A stretch of 10,545 nt of DNA from Crenothrix polyspora (GCA_945903675.1 CAMDOP010000097.1:1-10545), one strand, 5' to 3'. Counted from the stretch's first letter, positions 1-6,350 are shown. The notes: a model not told the origin generated them from the sequence alone. Numbers and translations are program-made.

Positions 1-1
1 A

Positions 2-538
2 AATCTAGCAGAGCTCACTACACCAGTTGCACAACATAAGGTAGAAACTAAACGCATCGATGAAATTAACGAAATTGGTGAGGTTGATTTTATAAAAATT
101 GATGTCCAAGGTAGCGAGCTAAGCATCTTCGAAAATGCTAAGAACATACTGGCTGATGCCTTGGTTATTCAGACCGAGGTTGAGTTTGTTGAGCTCTATA
201 AAGGTCAACCCATGTTTGCAGATGTAGATATCTTTCTTAGAGCTCATGGCTTTCAATTTTGCACCTTTCTTGGTTTCGGTTGTCGTGCATTTAAACCCCT
301 AATATGTAATGCAAATATCAATCAAGGTTTCAAACAAGCGCTATGGTCAGATGCAATTTACGTCAAAGACTGGATGATACTTGAGGAGATATCTGCATTA
401 AAACTTACTCGATATGCTGTACTTGCTCACGATATTTTAGGCGCTTATGATCTAGCCCATCTGATATTAACAGCACTAGATAAAAAAACTAATACTCACT
501 ATGCCGAGCTATATTTAAGCAGGTTAACTAAGGCCTAG
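2..538 (+). CDS. FkbM family methyltransferase, 3' part (5' end outside window)
   Basis: The reading frame is open from the left edge to TAG at 536-538, giving 178 residues of the C-terminal half of an FkbM-type SAM-dependent methyltransferase. The family signature is the motif DFIKIDVQGSE at nt 86-118, which matches the usual D-F-(I/L)-K-(I/L)-D-V/T-Q-G-x-E strand end. It is followed by the typical EVEF..LY.GQP.FADVD.FL segment and, near the end, QALWSDAIYVKD. The family methylates hydroxyl groups of sugars or small molecules and is frequent in polysaccharide or glycan clusters; the substrate here cannot be told. The N-terminal SAM-binding loop is outside the window. TTG at 161 is only an internal codon, because homology continues upstream of it. 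The end looks natural, but it abuts a truncated gene in another frame, so a rearrangement joint lies close by. Confidence 0.85.
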   Translation, partial: NLAELTTPVAQHKVETKRIDEINEIGEVDFIKIDVQGSELSIFENAKNILADALVIQTEVEFVELYKGQPMFADVDIFLRAHGFQFCTFLGFGCRAFKPLICNANINQGFKQALWSDAIYVKDWMILEEISALKLTRYAVLAHDILGAYDLAHLILTALDKKTNTHYAELYLSRLTKA

Positions 539-786
539 TAACTGATGTTACGTTTGATGAAGAAGAACGTATAGTTTATGAAACACGCATGCAATCTTTT
601 GCTGATGTAGAAATCAAGATATCTTCGGCTGAAGAAAAAGGTTTGAAGCAAGGAATTGAGCAAGGTGTCAGTCTAGCCACTAAAAATATTGCTTTAAATT
701 TAGCGAAAGTCGGTACGCCTTTATCTTTTATGGCTTTAGCAATAGCTTTGTCAGAAGTTACTTTAAACCAATTGCTCAATAACTAA
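532..786 (+). pseudogene. C-terminal remnant of Rpn-type recombination-promoting nuclease / putative transposase
   Basis: This frame opens after a stop at 529-531 and runs to TAA at 784-786. It reads TDVTFDEEERIVYETRM, then AEEKGLKQGIEQGVSLA, then a short helical tail. The acidic E-E-E-R..YE..M stretch followed by an A-E-E-K-G-x-x-x-G-I-E-x-G-V linker is characteristic of the C-terminal third of the Rpn/YhgA family (PD-(D/E)XK nuclease domain proteins, often annotated as putative transposases of about 300 residues). The catalytic N-terminal domain is absent: sequence upstream belongs to the FkbM gene in a different frame. ATG at 589 could start a 65-residue product, but it lies in the middle of the conserved part and has no convincing ribosome binding site. 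I read it as a decayed fragment left by a deletion or insertion at about 530-545. Confidence 0.6.
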
Positions 787-880
787 GGCGAGAACGACTA
801 TTTAAGGCTAGCAAATTATTCATGAAGCAAAACAAAAGCAAAGCACTGACACCGAAACAAAGCCAAATAATGAAAGTTGA

Positions 881-911
881 GTAGGTCGGGCCCAGCTTTA
901 TCGTGCCCGAC
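881..911 (+). repeat. REP-like element: GTAG plus hairpin
   Basis: GTAG (881-884) is followed directly by GTCGGGC (885-891), a 13-nt loop and GCCCGAC (905-911), a perfect 7-bp GC-rich stem in AT-rich DNA. The same core, GTAGGTCGGGC followed by CGTGCCCGACA, recurs at 8932-8963. A GTAG foot next to an imperfect palindrome is the known layout of REP sequences mobilised by RAYT (TnpA-REP) transposases. Assignment to that class is inferred from architecture alone; no RAYT gene is in the window. Confidence 0.6.
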
Positions 912-937
912 ATGTACAGAATATTAATATCATAGGG

Positions 938-964
938 TAGATTCGCTGCGGTAGCGACTATCTA
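938..964. repeat. Imperfect hairpin in spacer
   Basis: TAGAT (938-942) and TCGCT (943-947) pair with AGCGA (953-957) and ATCTA (960-964), leaving a 5-nt loop and a 2-nt bulge (958-959). It lies between the REP-like element and the terminator. Its function is unknown; it may be part of a larger dispersed repeat, since one arm overlaps a copy of the 14-base motif found elsewhere in the window. Confidence 0.4.
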
Positions 965-987
965 AAGCAAACGAAACTATAAAGCTG

Positions 988-1022
988 AACCTCACTTGGA
1001 TTTTCCTTGTGAGGTTTTTTTT
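988..1022 (+). terminator. Intrinsic terminator
   Basis: AACCTCAC (988-995) pairs perfectly with GTGAGGTT (1009-1016). An inner GGA/TCC (998-1000, 1004-1006) can stack above a TT/TT mismatch. The 3' arm runs into an unbroken run of eight T (1015-1022), the classical rho-independent layout for rightward transcription. It would end transcripts coming from the FkbM/Rpn-remnant side before the toxin-antitoxin operon. Confidence 0.75.
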
Positions 1023-1077
1023 GCGAAGAACAATAGGGCGCAGACCACTATTTAATGCTTTTTTAATTTAAAATAAA

Positions 1078-1121
1078 TATTAGGTACTTATTAAAAAGAT
1101 GTTATATTTGATATCCTAATA
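1078..1121 (+). promoter_or_regulatory. Probable promoter and operator of the RelE toxin-antitoxin operon
   Basis: TATTAGG (1078-1084) and CCTAATA (1115-1121) form a perfect 7-bp inverted repeat with a 30-nt spacer. Between the arms is TGT-TATATT (1100-1108), an extended -10-like element. TTAGGT at 1080-1085, 17 nt upstream, is a weak -35 that overlaps the left arm. Type II antitoxins usually repress their own operon through such symmetric sites, so the arms are plausible operator half-sites. A ribosome binding site GGAG (1133-1136) precedes the ATG at 1142. Confidence 0.45.
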
Positions 1122-1141
1122 AGCATCAAATTGGAGTTATT

Positions 1142-1387
1142 ATGGATACTGTATTTGCCAATACAACTGTTAGCGTTACCGAATTAAAGCGTAATTATGC
1201 TTCCATCATTAAACAATCAGATGAGTGTCCTATTGCAATTCTCAATCACAACCGGCCTGAATCCTACCTATTACCTGCTGCATATTATGAAAAACTTTTA
1301 GCAAAACTTGAAGATTTAGAAGATACAAGACTTATCCTTGAACGTGCAAAGGGACCCTTTGTTGAGTTAAGTTTAGATGACCTTTAA
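1142..1387 (+). CDS. Type II antitoxin, Phd/YefM-RelB-like
   Basis: An 81-residue protein with the N-terminal layout of Phd/YefM (StbD-like) antitoxins: an initial strand TTVSVTELKRNYASI, then an IAILNHNRPESYLLP strand-turn-strand and a helix YYEKLLAKLEDLED, which together form the DNA-binding and dimerisation part. The C-terminal tail, ending KGPFVELSLDDL, resembles the toxin-wrapping tail of RelB-type antitoxins. It should neutralise the RelE toxin encoded next and autorepress the operon through the inverted repeat upstream. The start is supported by GGAG at 1133-1136, five bases before ATG. The gene overlaps the toxin gene by 11 bp, the usual arrangement for translational coupling. Length and residues look intact. 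Confidence 0.88.
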   Translation: MDTVFANTTVSVTELKRNYASIIKQSDECPIAILNHNRPESYLLPAAYYEKLLAKLEDLEDTRLILERAKGPFVELSLDDL

Positions 1388-1661
1388 ATTAAGGTTTCAC
1401 GAACTTGCTTTAATTGAATGGAATAAGCTGGACGGTAGTATAAAATCTCAGTTTAAAAAGAAACTGGCTGAACGCTTAGAACAGCCTAGATTAAAGTCAT
1501 CAGCTCTTTCTGGAATGAAAGATTGCTACAAAATAAAGCTCCGGCAACTAGGGTATAGAATAGTTTATCGGGTAGATGATGATATTGTATCAGTTACGGT
1601 CATTGCTGCTGGTAAAAGAGACAAAGAAAAAGTCTATCAAGATGCTGAAAAACGCATTTGA
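1377..1661 (+). CDS. relE: RelE family toxin (ribosome-dependent mRNA interferase)
   Basis: A 94-residue RelE-fold protein (E. coli RelE has 95). The residues known to matter in E. coli RelE occur at the same numbers: K52 and K54 in CYKIKL, R61 in GYRIVY, R81 in GKRDKE and Y87 in KVYQDA, so a functional toxin cutting mRNA in the ribosomal A site is likely. The motif block L-S-G-M-K-D-x-Y-K-I-K-L-R-x-x-G-Y-R-(I/L)-V-Y-x-V-x-D is typical of the RelE/StbE subgroup. The start ATG at 1377 lies inside the end of the antitoxin gene (11-bp overlap), giving the conventional antitoxin-first order. Nothing in the frame suggests decay. This is the only complete and conventional toxin-antitoxin pair in the window. 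Confidence 0.9.
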   Translation: MTFKLRFHELALIEWNKLDGSIKSQFKKKLAERLEQPRLKSSALSGMKDCYKIKLRQLGYRIVYRVDDDIVSVTVIAAGKRDKEKVYQDAEKRI

Positions 1662-1826
1662 ACCGTTAATAGGATCAATTGCGTCATCCTAAACCAACTT
1701 CTTCCTAATATTGTTCGAATGTTTTTAATATTCCATGTATTTGGCGGTTTGCAGTAGCGATTCGAGGGTGTATTGTATGTCGCGACTACTATTTTACATG
1801 TTGCCTAGCCTTCAATCGAGTTATAG

Positions 1827-1863
1827 GATGTTAATGAGCCCCATTGAGGGGCTCATTAACATC
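1827..1863. other. Perfect 16-bp hairpin between convergent genes
   Basis: GATGTTAATGAGCCCC (1827-1842) pairs without mismatch with GGGGCTCATTAACATC (1848-1863) around a 5-nt loop (ATTGA). It lies in the convergent gap, where a bidirectional terminator would be expected, but neither side is followed by a T run on the transcribed strand. It may therefore act as an RNA 3'-end stabiliser, a rho-assisted pause site, or a small mobile palindrome. The structure is directly visible; its role is not known. Confidence 0.6.
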
Positions 1864-1968
1864 GGAACTCTTTATTAATTGATCTGCTGAAAGGAAGTTT
1901 TTAATCAACGCGGCCTCCTGAATACTCTTCCTGTGCTCAAGAAGCAATTTAGCGTTCTTTTTAGTCAA
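1831..1968 (-). CDS. Short leftward ORF, 45 residues, doubtful
   Basis: From TTG (1968-1966) to TAA (1833-1831, inside the hairpin) the minus strand encodes a mostly helical, Lys/Glu/Leu-rich peptide (KKNAKLLLEHRKSIQEAA near the start, ending NEPLNGAH). It is preceded in frame by TAG and, ten codons further up, by another stop; reading through the TAG extends the frame to WAQLAK. There is no good ribosome binding site. The composition looks protein-like, so it may be the C-terminal remnant of a decayed gene, but chance cannot be excluded. I do not recognise a family. Confidence 0.2.
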   Translation of the reverse strand: MTKKNAKLLLEHRKSIQEAALIKNFLSADQLIKSSDVNEPLNGAH

Positions 1969-2019
1969 CTATTTAGCTAACTGAGCCCAGCAGAAGAACT
2001 ACGTTACTGGTCTCGGTAT

Positions 2020-2484
2020 TTATATTGGCACTTTCGCGGGCTTACTATGCGCATATTGCTTAGATAAATCAGCCAATGCATCTTCAAGACCACCGGTGAG
2101 TTGGTTATGAGTTTTTACAAATTGATATACTGTACGCGCGTGTGTAATGCTTTGGCTTGCGGCGGCAAAACGTGAATCTTGTAGCTTGCCACTGAGCACC
2201 ACTAAAGCATATAAGATGGCGTCAAATTTTTGCAGGGTATCTATATCTCTGCGCATAACATCTAAATTAAAATTAGCGGGATATATTTCTGGATGTTGCT
2301 CAGCTATTTGCAAAGTCTTTTGAATAAAGCCCAATTCTTTGTCGCTATAATGTGGCATGCTTTTACGCTGATTAGCTGTGAGTTCAATTAGCGAGGGCAA
2401 GCTGGCATCAATGGTTTTTATAGTTGCAAGTACCTTATCAACCTGTTCTTGAGTAATAGTCATAGCAAGGTAATGTTCAGACAT
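2020..2484 (-). CDS. Conserved-looking hypothetical protein, 154 residues
   Basis: Leftward gene for a soluble, largely alpha-helical protein that I do not recognise. It has no signal peptide or membrane segment. Several amphipathic helices can be seen: TQEQVDKVLATIKTI, LIELTANQRKSM, DKELGFIQKTLQIAE, LQKFDAILYALVVLSGKL and ARTVYQFVKTH. The pattern suggests a helical bundle rather than an enzyme with an obvious active site. The ATG at 2484-2482 is favoured over the internal Met8 (codon at 2463-2461) because GGAGA lies 7 nt upstream of the former on the minus strand (2496-2492), while the latter has no such site. A perfect TATAAT lies about 40 bp upstream. It is transcribed alone, convergent with relE and divergent from fhcB. 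Codon use looks ordinary. No function is proposed. Confidence 0.7.
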   Translation of the reverse strand: MSEHYLAMTITQEQVDKVLATIKTIDASLPSLIELTANQRKSMPHYSDKELGFIQKTLQIAEQHPEIYPANFNLDVMRRDIDTLQKFDAILYALVVLSGKLQDSRFAAASQSITHARTVYQFVKTHNQLTGGLEDALADLSKQYAHSKPAKVPI

Positions 2485-2522
2485 GAGTCATTCTCCATAT
2501 AAGTGATTTATAGAATGTTCAG

Positions 2523-2551
2523 ATTATAGAAAATAATATTAATTACTATCC
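2523..2551 (-). promoter_or_regulatory. Candidate promoter of the leftward 154-residue gene
   Basis: On the minus strand TATAAT (2528-2523) matches the -10 consensus exactly. The hexamer 17 nt upstream (2551-2546, GGATAG) is a poor -35, so the call rests on the -10 and its position about 40 nt before the start codon. Confidence 0.35.
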
Positions 2552-2568
2552 GTATGAATACCTATAGC

Positions 2569-2703
2569 TTACATATCGTGTAAGCGGTCGCTGGGATTTA
2601 TAGCTGTTATTTTAAAAGAACCTCGACGTGTTAGTAGTTTCGCAAAATTCAACTTTGAAGTGCGATTCTTGTCTTTTTGCTGCCTGCTAATAATGACAAC
2701 CCA
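2569..2703 (-). pseudogene. Possible leftward gene fragment, 44 codons without a start
   Basis: Between an in-frame TGA (2706-2704) and TAA (2571-2569) the minus strand reads a basic peptide containing RQQKDKNRTSKLNFAK and GSFKITAINPSDRLHDM. It has no usable start codon before residue 18 and no ribosome binding site. The residue mix looks more like coding sequence than noise, so it may be the tail of a decayed mobile or transferred gene. The family is not recognised and chance remains possible. Confidence 0.2.
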
Positions 2704-2831
2704 TCAATTTGCATCACAATAAATAGCAATATTTAACGTTTGCGTTAAGCGCTTAGTCACTACTTTATTTACTTATAAAGTACATCAGATAATCCATTCC
2801 TATTTTGTATTGTTTAATACAGGCGTTTATT

Positions 2832-2860
2832 GAGACAGTACCTAGTTTTAAGGTTAGAAT
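2832..2860 (+). promoter_or_regulatory. Candidate fhc operon promoter
   Basis: GAGACA (2832-2837, four of six matches to TTGACA) and TAGAAT (2855-2860, five of six matches to TATAAT) are separated by 17 nt. Transcription would start near 2867, giving a leader of about 60 nt before the fhcB ATG at 2929. It is the best sigma70-like pair that I see in the gap. Confidence 0.35.
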
Positions 2861-2928
2861 ATCCGAACATTGTCGCCGGGTATCACCCTACTCTGCGTAC
2901 GAATTAATGCTAATCATAGGACAGCTGA

Positions 2929-4188
2929 ATGATTGAAATAACTGAAGTACCGAGTCCATTTTGCGGTATAGGCACAGATGATTTAACCATTAGGGTTGAT
3001 GGTGTGTCGCTAAAAGTCATTGAAAATGGTTGTGCGGTTAATACGCCAGCTTTTGAACAAGCAATAACCGATACTAGCCCCAGAGTGAATGGACAGGAAG
3101 TCAGTTTGGATGTTGCGATAACGGCTGCTGCCGCTTTATTAAAAGATACGCGTTTACCTGTCATTGGTGGTTGTGCCACTGATGTTAATGGTATGAGAGG
3201 TTTGCTGGCTTTGGCAGATCGCGCAGGTGCAGTTGTCGATAACATGAATTTTACTGGCGCACGTAATAACTTTTTGGCATTACAAGATTCTGGCTGGATG
3301 AATACCACACTGGCAGAAGTTAAAAATCGTTGTGATGTGTTTCTCGTTGTCGGTACCGATTTAGAAGCCTTCGCACCACGCTTTTTTGAACGTTATTTAT
3401 GGAATCAAGAAGCGATGTTTCTTGATAACACGGGTGCTCGTGACATCGTTTATTTAGGAAAATCACCAACGGGATCTGCCTCTACTTCACCTTCGGGTAA
3501 ACAGGCGCAAGTTTTACCTTGTGCTACTGAAGATTTGCCTGAAGTCATTGCGGTATTAAGAGCGTTGGTTAAAGGTCAACTGATCACTGCACAAACTGTT
3601 TGTGGTATCGCTGTTGCAGATTTACAAGTCTTAGCGGATAAATTTAAAGCTGCCAAATATAGTGTGGTCACTTGGGCTGCTGGTGCCTTAGCTTACGCTC
3701 AAGCTGAACTGACTGTGCAACAGTTGTCAGAAATGATTAAAGATCTCAACAACCAAAATACTCGTTGTTCAGGTTTGCCTTTGGCGGGTAAAGAAGGCGA
3801 TCAAACGGCTAATCAGGTTTGTGGCTGGACCACTGGCTATCCTGCCAGAACGCGCTTTAGTGCAGGCTATCCCGAATATGATCCTTTCTTAAATGACACC
3901 AACTTATTATTGGCAAACGGTGAGGCCGATGCCTTGGTTTGGGTGCAAGCCTTTAATAGTAAATCGGTGCCACCAGAAACCACCTTACCGACTATTGTAG
4001 TAGCGCGCTCAGGCATGGTCTTTACTAAAGAACCCGAGGTATTTATTCCTGTCGGTACACCAGGGATAGATCATGTCGGTCATGCTTATCGCATGGATAA
4101 CGTGGTTGCTATCCGTTTGAAAAAATTAAGAGATTCCGGTTTGCCCAGTACCGCTGAGGTACTGAATGCCATTGAACAAGCTTTGTAG
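2929..4188 (+). CDS. fhcB: Formyltransferase/hydrolase complex subunit B (FwdB/FmdB-like)
   Basis: A 419-residue homologue of the catalytic B subunit of archaeal formylmethanofuran dehydrogenase. It belongs to the cytoplasmic FhcABCD complex, which turns formyl-H4MPT into formate in the tetrahydromethanopterin-linked formaldehyde oxidation pathway. The N-terminus keeps the skeleton of the FwdB [4Fe-4S] motif, PFCGIGTDD at residues 10-18, but the other expected cysteines are replaced (Ser9, Thr16). This fits the known lack of iron-sulfur and Mo/W-pterin cofactors in bacterial FhcB, whose role is structural rather than redox. The length is right for FhcB and shorter than archaeal counterparts with their full cofactor set. 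The start is supported by AGGA (2918-2921) 7 nt before ATG. fhcA follows after 8 nt, so the two are cotranscribed. Confidence 0.93.
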   Translation: MIEITEVPSPFCGIGTDDLTIRVDGVSLKVIENGCAVNTPAFEQAITDTSPRVNGQEVSLDVAITAAAALLKDTRLPVIGGCATDVNGMRGLLALADRAGAVVDNMNFTGARNNFLALQDSGWMNTTLAEVKNRCDVFLVVGTDLEAFAPRFFERYLWNQEAMFLDNTGARDIVYLGKSPTGSASTSPSGKQAQVLPCATEDLPEVIAVLRALVKGQLITAQTVCGIAVADLQVLADKFKAAKYSVVTWAAGALAYAQAELTVQQLSEMIKDLNNQNTRCSGLPLAGKEGDQTANQVCGWTTGYPARTRFSAGYPEYDPFLNDTNLLLANGEADALVWVQAFNSKSVPPETTLPTIVVARSGMVFTKEPEVFIPVGTPGIDHVGHAYRMDNVVAIRLKKLRDSGLPSTAEVLNAIEQAL

Positions 4189-4196
4189 GAAAGAAC

Positions 4197-5855
4197 ATGT
4201 TAATTAGATTAACCGGTGGTACCGTTTACGATCCAGCCAGTGGCATCGATGGACAGAAGCAAGATATTTATATTGAAAATGGCCGTATTATTGATAAGCC
4301 ACAGGGCGAATTCAAAGTCGATAAAGAATACGATCTAAAAGGTAAGGTAGTGATGTCAGGTGCTATTGACATGCACACGCATATTGGTGGTGGTAAAGGT
4401 AATATTGCACGTACCTTATTGCCTGAAGATCATCGTCAAGATCCTGTGCCTCGCAGTGATATTACCCGCTCAGGTTGTGGTCATGCTATGCCGAGTACGT
4501 TTGTAACAGGTTACCGTTACGCAGAAATGGGTTATACCGCAGGCTTTGAACCCGCCTTGTTGCCTATTAATGCACGCCAAGCCCATATGGAAATGGGTGA
4601 TATTCCTATATTGGATAAAGGCGGATACGTCATGTTGGGCAGTGATGATTATTTACTGCGCTTATTGACGGCAAAAAAAGATCAAAAAGCCATTAACGAT
4701 TATGTGGCTTGGACCATGCATACCGCTAAAGCTATAGGCGTTAAAGTGGTTAATCCCGGCGGCATTAATGCCTTTAAATTTAATCAACGCAAATTGGACC
4801 TAGATGAGCAAAATGCGCATTACGGTGTAACTCCGCGTGATATTTTAAGGGTGTTAGCAACAGCGGTTAAAGAATTGGGTGTGCCGCATCCTTTACATGT
4901 ACACGGTTGTAATTTAGGTGTACCAGGAAATGTACAAACGACCTTGGATACCATTCAAGGTATCGGTGGCTTGCCTATGCATTTAACGCATATTCAATTT
5001 CATAGCTATGGTACTGAAGGTGATTTTAAGTTTTCATCAGGTGCCGCTCAAATCGCTGAAGCGATTAACAGCAATAAAAATATTACCGTTGATGTCGGCC
5101 AAATTTTGTTTGGTCAAACTGTTACAGCATCAGGCGATAATATGCGTCAACATGCTAATCATAAATTTGCCAGTCCCAATAAATGGGTGGTGATGGATAT
5201 TGAATGTGATGCCGGTTGCGGTGTAGTCCCCTTTAAATATAAAGATCAAAACTTTGTTAATGCCTTGCAATGGGCCATCGGTTTAGAAACCTTTTTATTG
5301 GTTAATGATCCTTGGCGTATCTTTTTAACGACCGATCATCCTAATGGCGCCCCGTTTACTAGTTATCCGCATTTAATTCGCTTATTAATGGATCGCAGCT
5401 TCCGTAATGATATGTTGTCGACTATTCATCCTGAAGCTCAAAAGATGACTACCTTAGCGTCTATAGATCGTGAATATACACTGCAAGAAATCGCCATTAT
5501 GACCCGTGCCGGTGCAGCAAAATTAATCGGCTTAAAAGATCGTGGTGGTTTAAGTGCTGGTAACTTTGCCGACATAACTATTTATACCGATAACGCTGAT
5601 CGACAAAAAATGTTTGAAAAACCTGATTACGTTTTCAAAGACGGTCAATTAGTAGTGGTTAATGGTAAAGTCGTTTCAACTAAATGGGGCACGACCCACG
5701 TTGTTAAACCAGACTTTGATCCTTCGGTAGAGAAAGGCTTAAACGATTATTTCGATCGCTATCTGACTATGAAGTTAGGTAACTTTAAGATCAGTGATGA
5801 TGAGATTATCGAAGATGGTCGCGGTAGTATAACGGTGCATCCGTTGAGCAGTTGA
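4197..5855 (+). CDS. fhcA: Formyltransferase/hydrolase complex subunit A, amidohydrolase
   Basis: A 552-residue amidohydrolase-superfamily subunit that releases formate from the formylated methanofuran-type carrier (methylofuran in bacteria) within the Fhc complex. The binuclear-zinc site is well preserved: H60 and H62 in DMHTHIGG, K194 in the NPGGINAFKF block (the likely carboxylated lysine), H234/H236 in HVHG, H265 and H269 in LTHIQFH, and D380 in TTDHPNG. Assignment of single ligands is inferred from the family, not computed. The N-terminus (LTGGTVYDP..G..GQ..DIYIENGRI) is the usual amidohydrolase beta-sandwich strand set. AGGAAAG overlaps the fhcB stop and serves as the ribosome binding site. 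No frameshift or missing block is seen. Unlike compact fhc clusters, the next gene downstream is not fhcD but unrelated toxin-antitoxin-type DNA. Confidence 0.96.
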   Translation: MLIRLTGGTVYDPASGIDGQKQDIYIENGRIIDKPQGEFKVDKEYDLKGKVVMSGAIDMHTHIGGGKGNIARTLLPEDHRQDPVPRSDITRSGCGHAMPSTFVTGYRYAEMGYTAGFEPALLPINARQAHMEMGDIPILDKGGYVMLGSDDYLLRLLTAKKDQKAINDYVAWTMHTAKAIGVKVVNPGGINAFKFNQRKLDLDEQNAHYGVTPRDILRVLATAVKELGVPHPLHVHGCNLGVPGNVQTTLDTIQGIGGLPMHLTHIQFHSYGTEGDFKFSSGAAQIAEAINSNKNITVDVGQILFGQTVTASGDNMRQHANHKFASPNKWVVMDIECDAGCGVVPFKYKDQNFVNALQWAIGLETFLLVNDPWRIFLTTDHPNGAPFTSYPHLIRLLMDRSFRNDMLSTIHPEAQKMTTLASIDREYTLQEIAIMTRAGAAKLIGLKDRGGLSAGNFADITIYTDNADRQKMFEKPDYVFKDGQLVVVNGKVVSTKWGTTHVVKPDFDPSVEKGLNDYFDRYLTMKLGNFKISDDEIIEDGRGSITVHPLSS

Positions 5856-5882
5856 TCTTTATTTAACATTATGGACTGTCAG

Positions 5883-6350
5883 ATGAGTGTCACAACACAG
5901 CAATATATTAGCCTAATCGGGTCTGAAACTGAGACGTTAAACATGGCTGTTTCAGTGCATCTTATGGACTCAACGGCTTCGTTGGGTTCTGTTGTTATGC
6001 AGTCTTTAGCGCTTTATTTCGAATCAAAGCAGTTAGTAATATCCGTAAGGAAAAATGATGCCGCGGTAATTATTGATGCCGATGATGTTCTTACGGATTT
6101 TTTAAGAGTTTGCCAAGAAACAATAAAAACTGCTTATAGAAAAATGGGCGATTTAATTGAAAATGATAGACTCATTAATCCATTAAATAAAATGATGATG
6201 TCTATAAGCCGATGGTTGCTAAAAAAATCATTTGATAATTATGGCTTGGCTGTTATTTATATTATGGAGCATGACGTTGATGCGGATAAGTCGCCTTATT
6301 CAGAATCTTTTGAAACTGTAGATAAGTTGATGAAGCATCTTAGTTCATGA
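5883..6350 (+). CDS. Unrecognised protein in the antitoxin position of a RelE-like pair
   Basis: A protein of 155 residues (159 if the ATG at 5871 is used) that I do not assign to a family. I prefer ATG 5883 because GGA (5873-5875) lies 7 nt upstream, while 5871 has no such site; both share the stop at 6348-6350. It has no signal or membrane segment. Visible parts are a beta-rich first half (AVSVHLMDS, LALYFESKQLVISVRKNDAAVIIDADDV) and a helical second half (FLRVCQETIKTAYRKMGDLI, NKMMMSISRWLLKKSF, ending VDKLMKHLSS). The stop overlaps the start of the RelE-like toxin gene (ATGA), so the two are translationally coupled and it is the natural antitoxin candidate. However, it is about twice the usual antitoxin length and I see no ribbon-helix-helix, Phd or HTH motif. 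It starts only 15-27 nt after fhcA. Confidence 0.7.
   Translation: MSVTTQQYISLIGSETETLNMAVSVHLMDSTASLGSVVMQSLALYFESKQLVISVRKNDAAVIIDADDVLTDFLRVCQETIKTAYRKMGDLIENDRLINPLNKMMMSISRWLLKKSFDNYGLAVIYIMEHDVDADKSPYSESFETVDKLMKHLSS

Larger units (their letters stand above)
787..1141. other. Intergenic spacer with repeats, terminator and TA promoter
   Basis: No convincing gene is present. A 22-codon open stretch (812-880, + strand, hydrophilic, ending KPNNES before TGA) looks like a protein C-terminus but follows a stop at once and has no start, so at most it is debris. The spacer holds a REP-like hairpin (881-911), a second hairpin (938-964), an intrinsic terminator (988-1022) and the probable promoter/operator of the toxin-antitoxin operon (1078-1121). 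Three degenerate copies of a 14-base motif resembling CGACTATTTAATGC start at 795, 955 and 1045. Confidence 0.6.
1662..2019. other. Intergenic spacer between relE and a leftward gene
   Basis: Lies between the ends of two convergent genes. It contains a very stable hairpin (1827-1863) and one short leftward open frame (1831-1968), both listed separately. The remaining sequence (1662-1826 and 1969-2019) shows no gene, RNA gene or T-tract terminator that I can support. Confidence 0.6.
2485..2928. other. Divergent intergenic region upstream of fhcB
   Basis: A 444-bp gap between the leftward 154-residue gene and fhcB. It holds a candidate promoter for each, one leftward gene-like fragment (2569-2703) and small palindromes: TTAACG/CGTTAA (2733-2738, 2743-2748) adjoining AAGCGCTT (2747-2754). 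No riboswitch or RNA gene was recognised. The 62 nt or so between the proposed start of transcription and fhcB include GTCGCCGGGTATCACCC (about 2871-2887), which faintly resembles a degraded REP-like hairpin. Confidence 0.5.

Noticed and set aside
576..779. Leftward 67-residue open frame
   Set aside because: Antisense to the Rpn remnant, whose + strand translation has the recognisable family linker.
1735..1880. Rightward short ORF from ATG 1735 through the hairpin
   Set aside because: No ribosome binding site, no protein-like composition, and it runs through a perfect palindrome.
2910..3308. Leftward 132-residue open frame
   Set aside because: Lies opposite the start of fhcB, which has strong family similarity; it is an antisense shadow.
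5008..5193. Rightward 61-residue open frame
   Set aside because: Wholly inside fhcA in another frame, with no independent signals.
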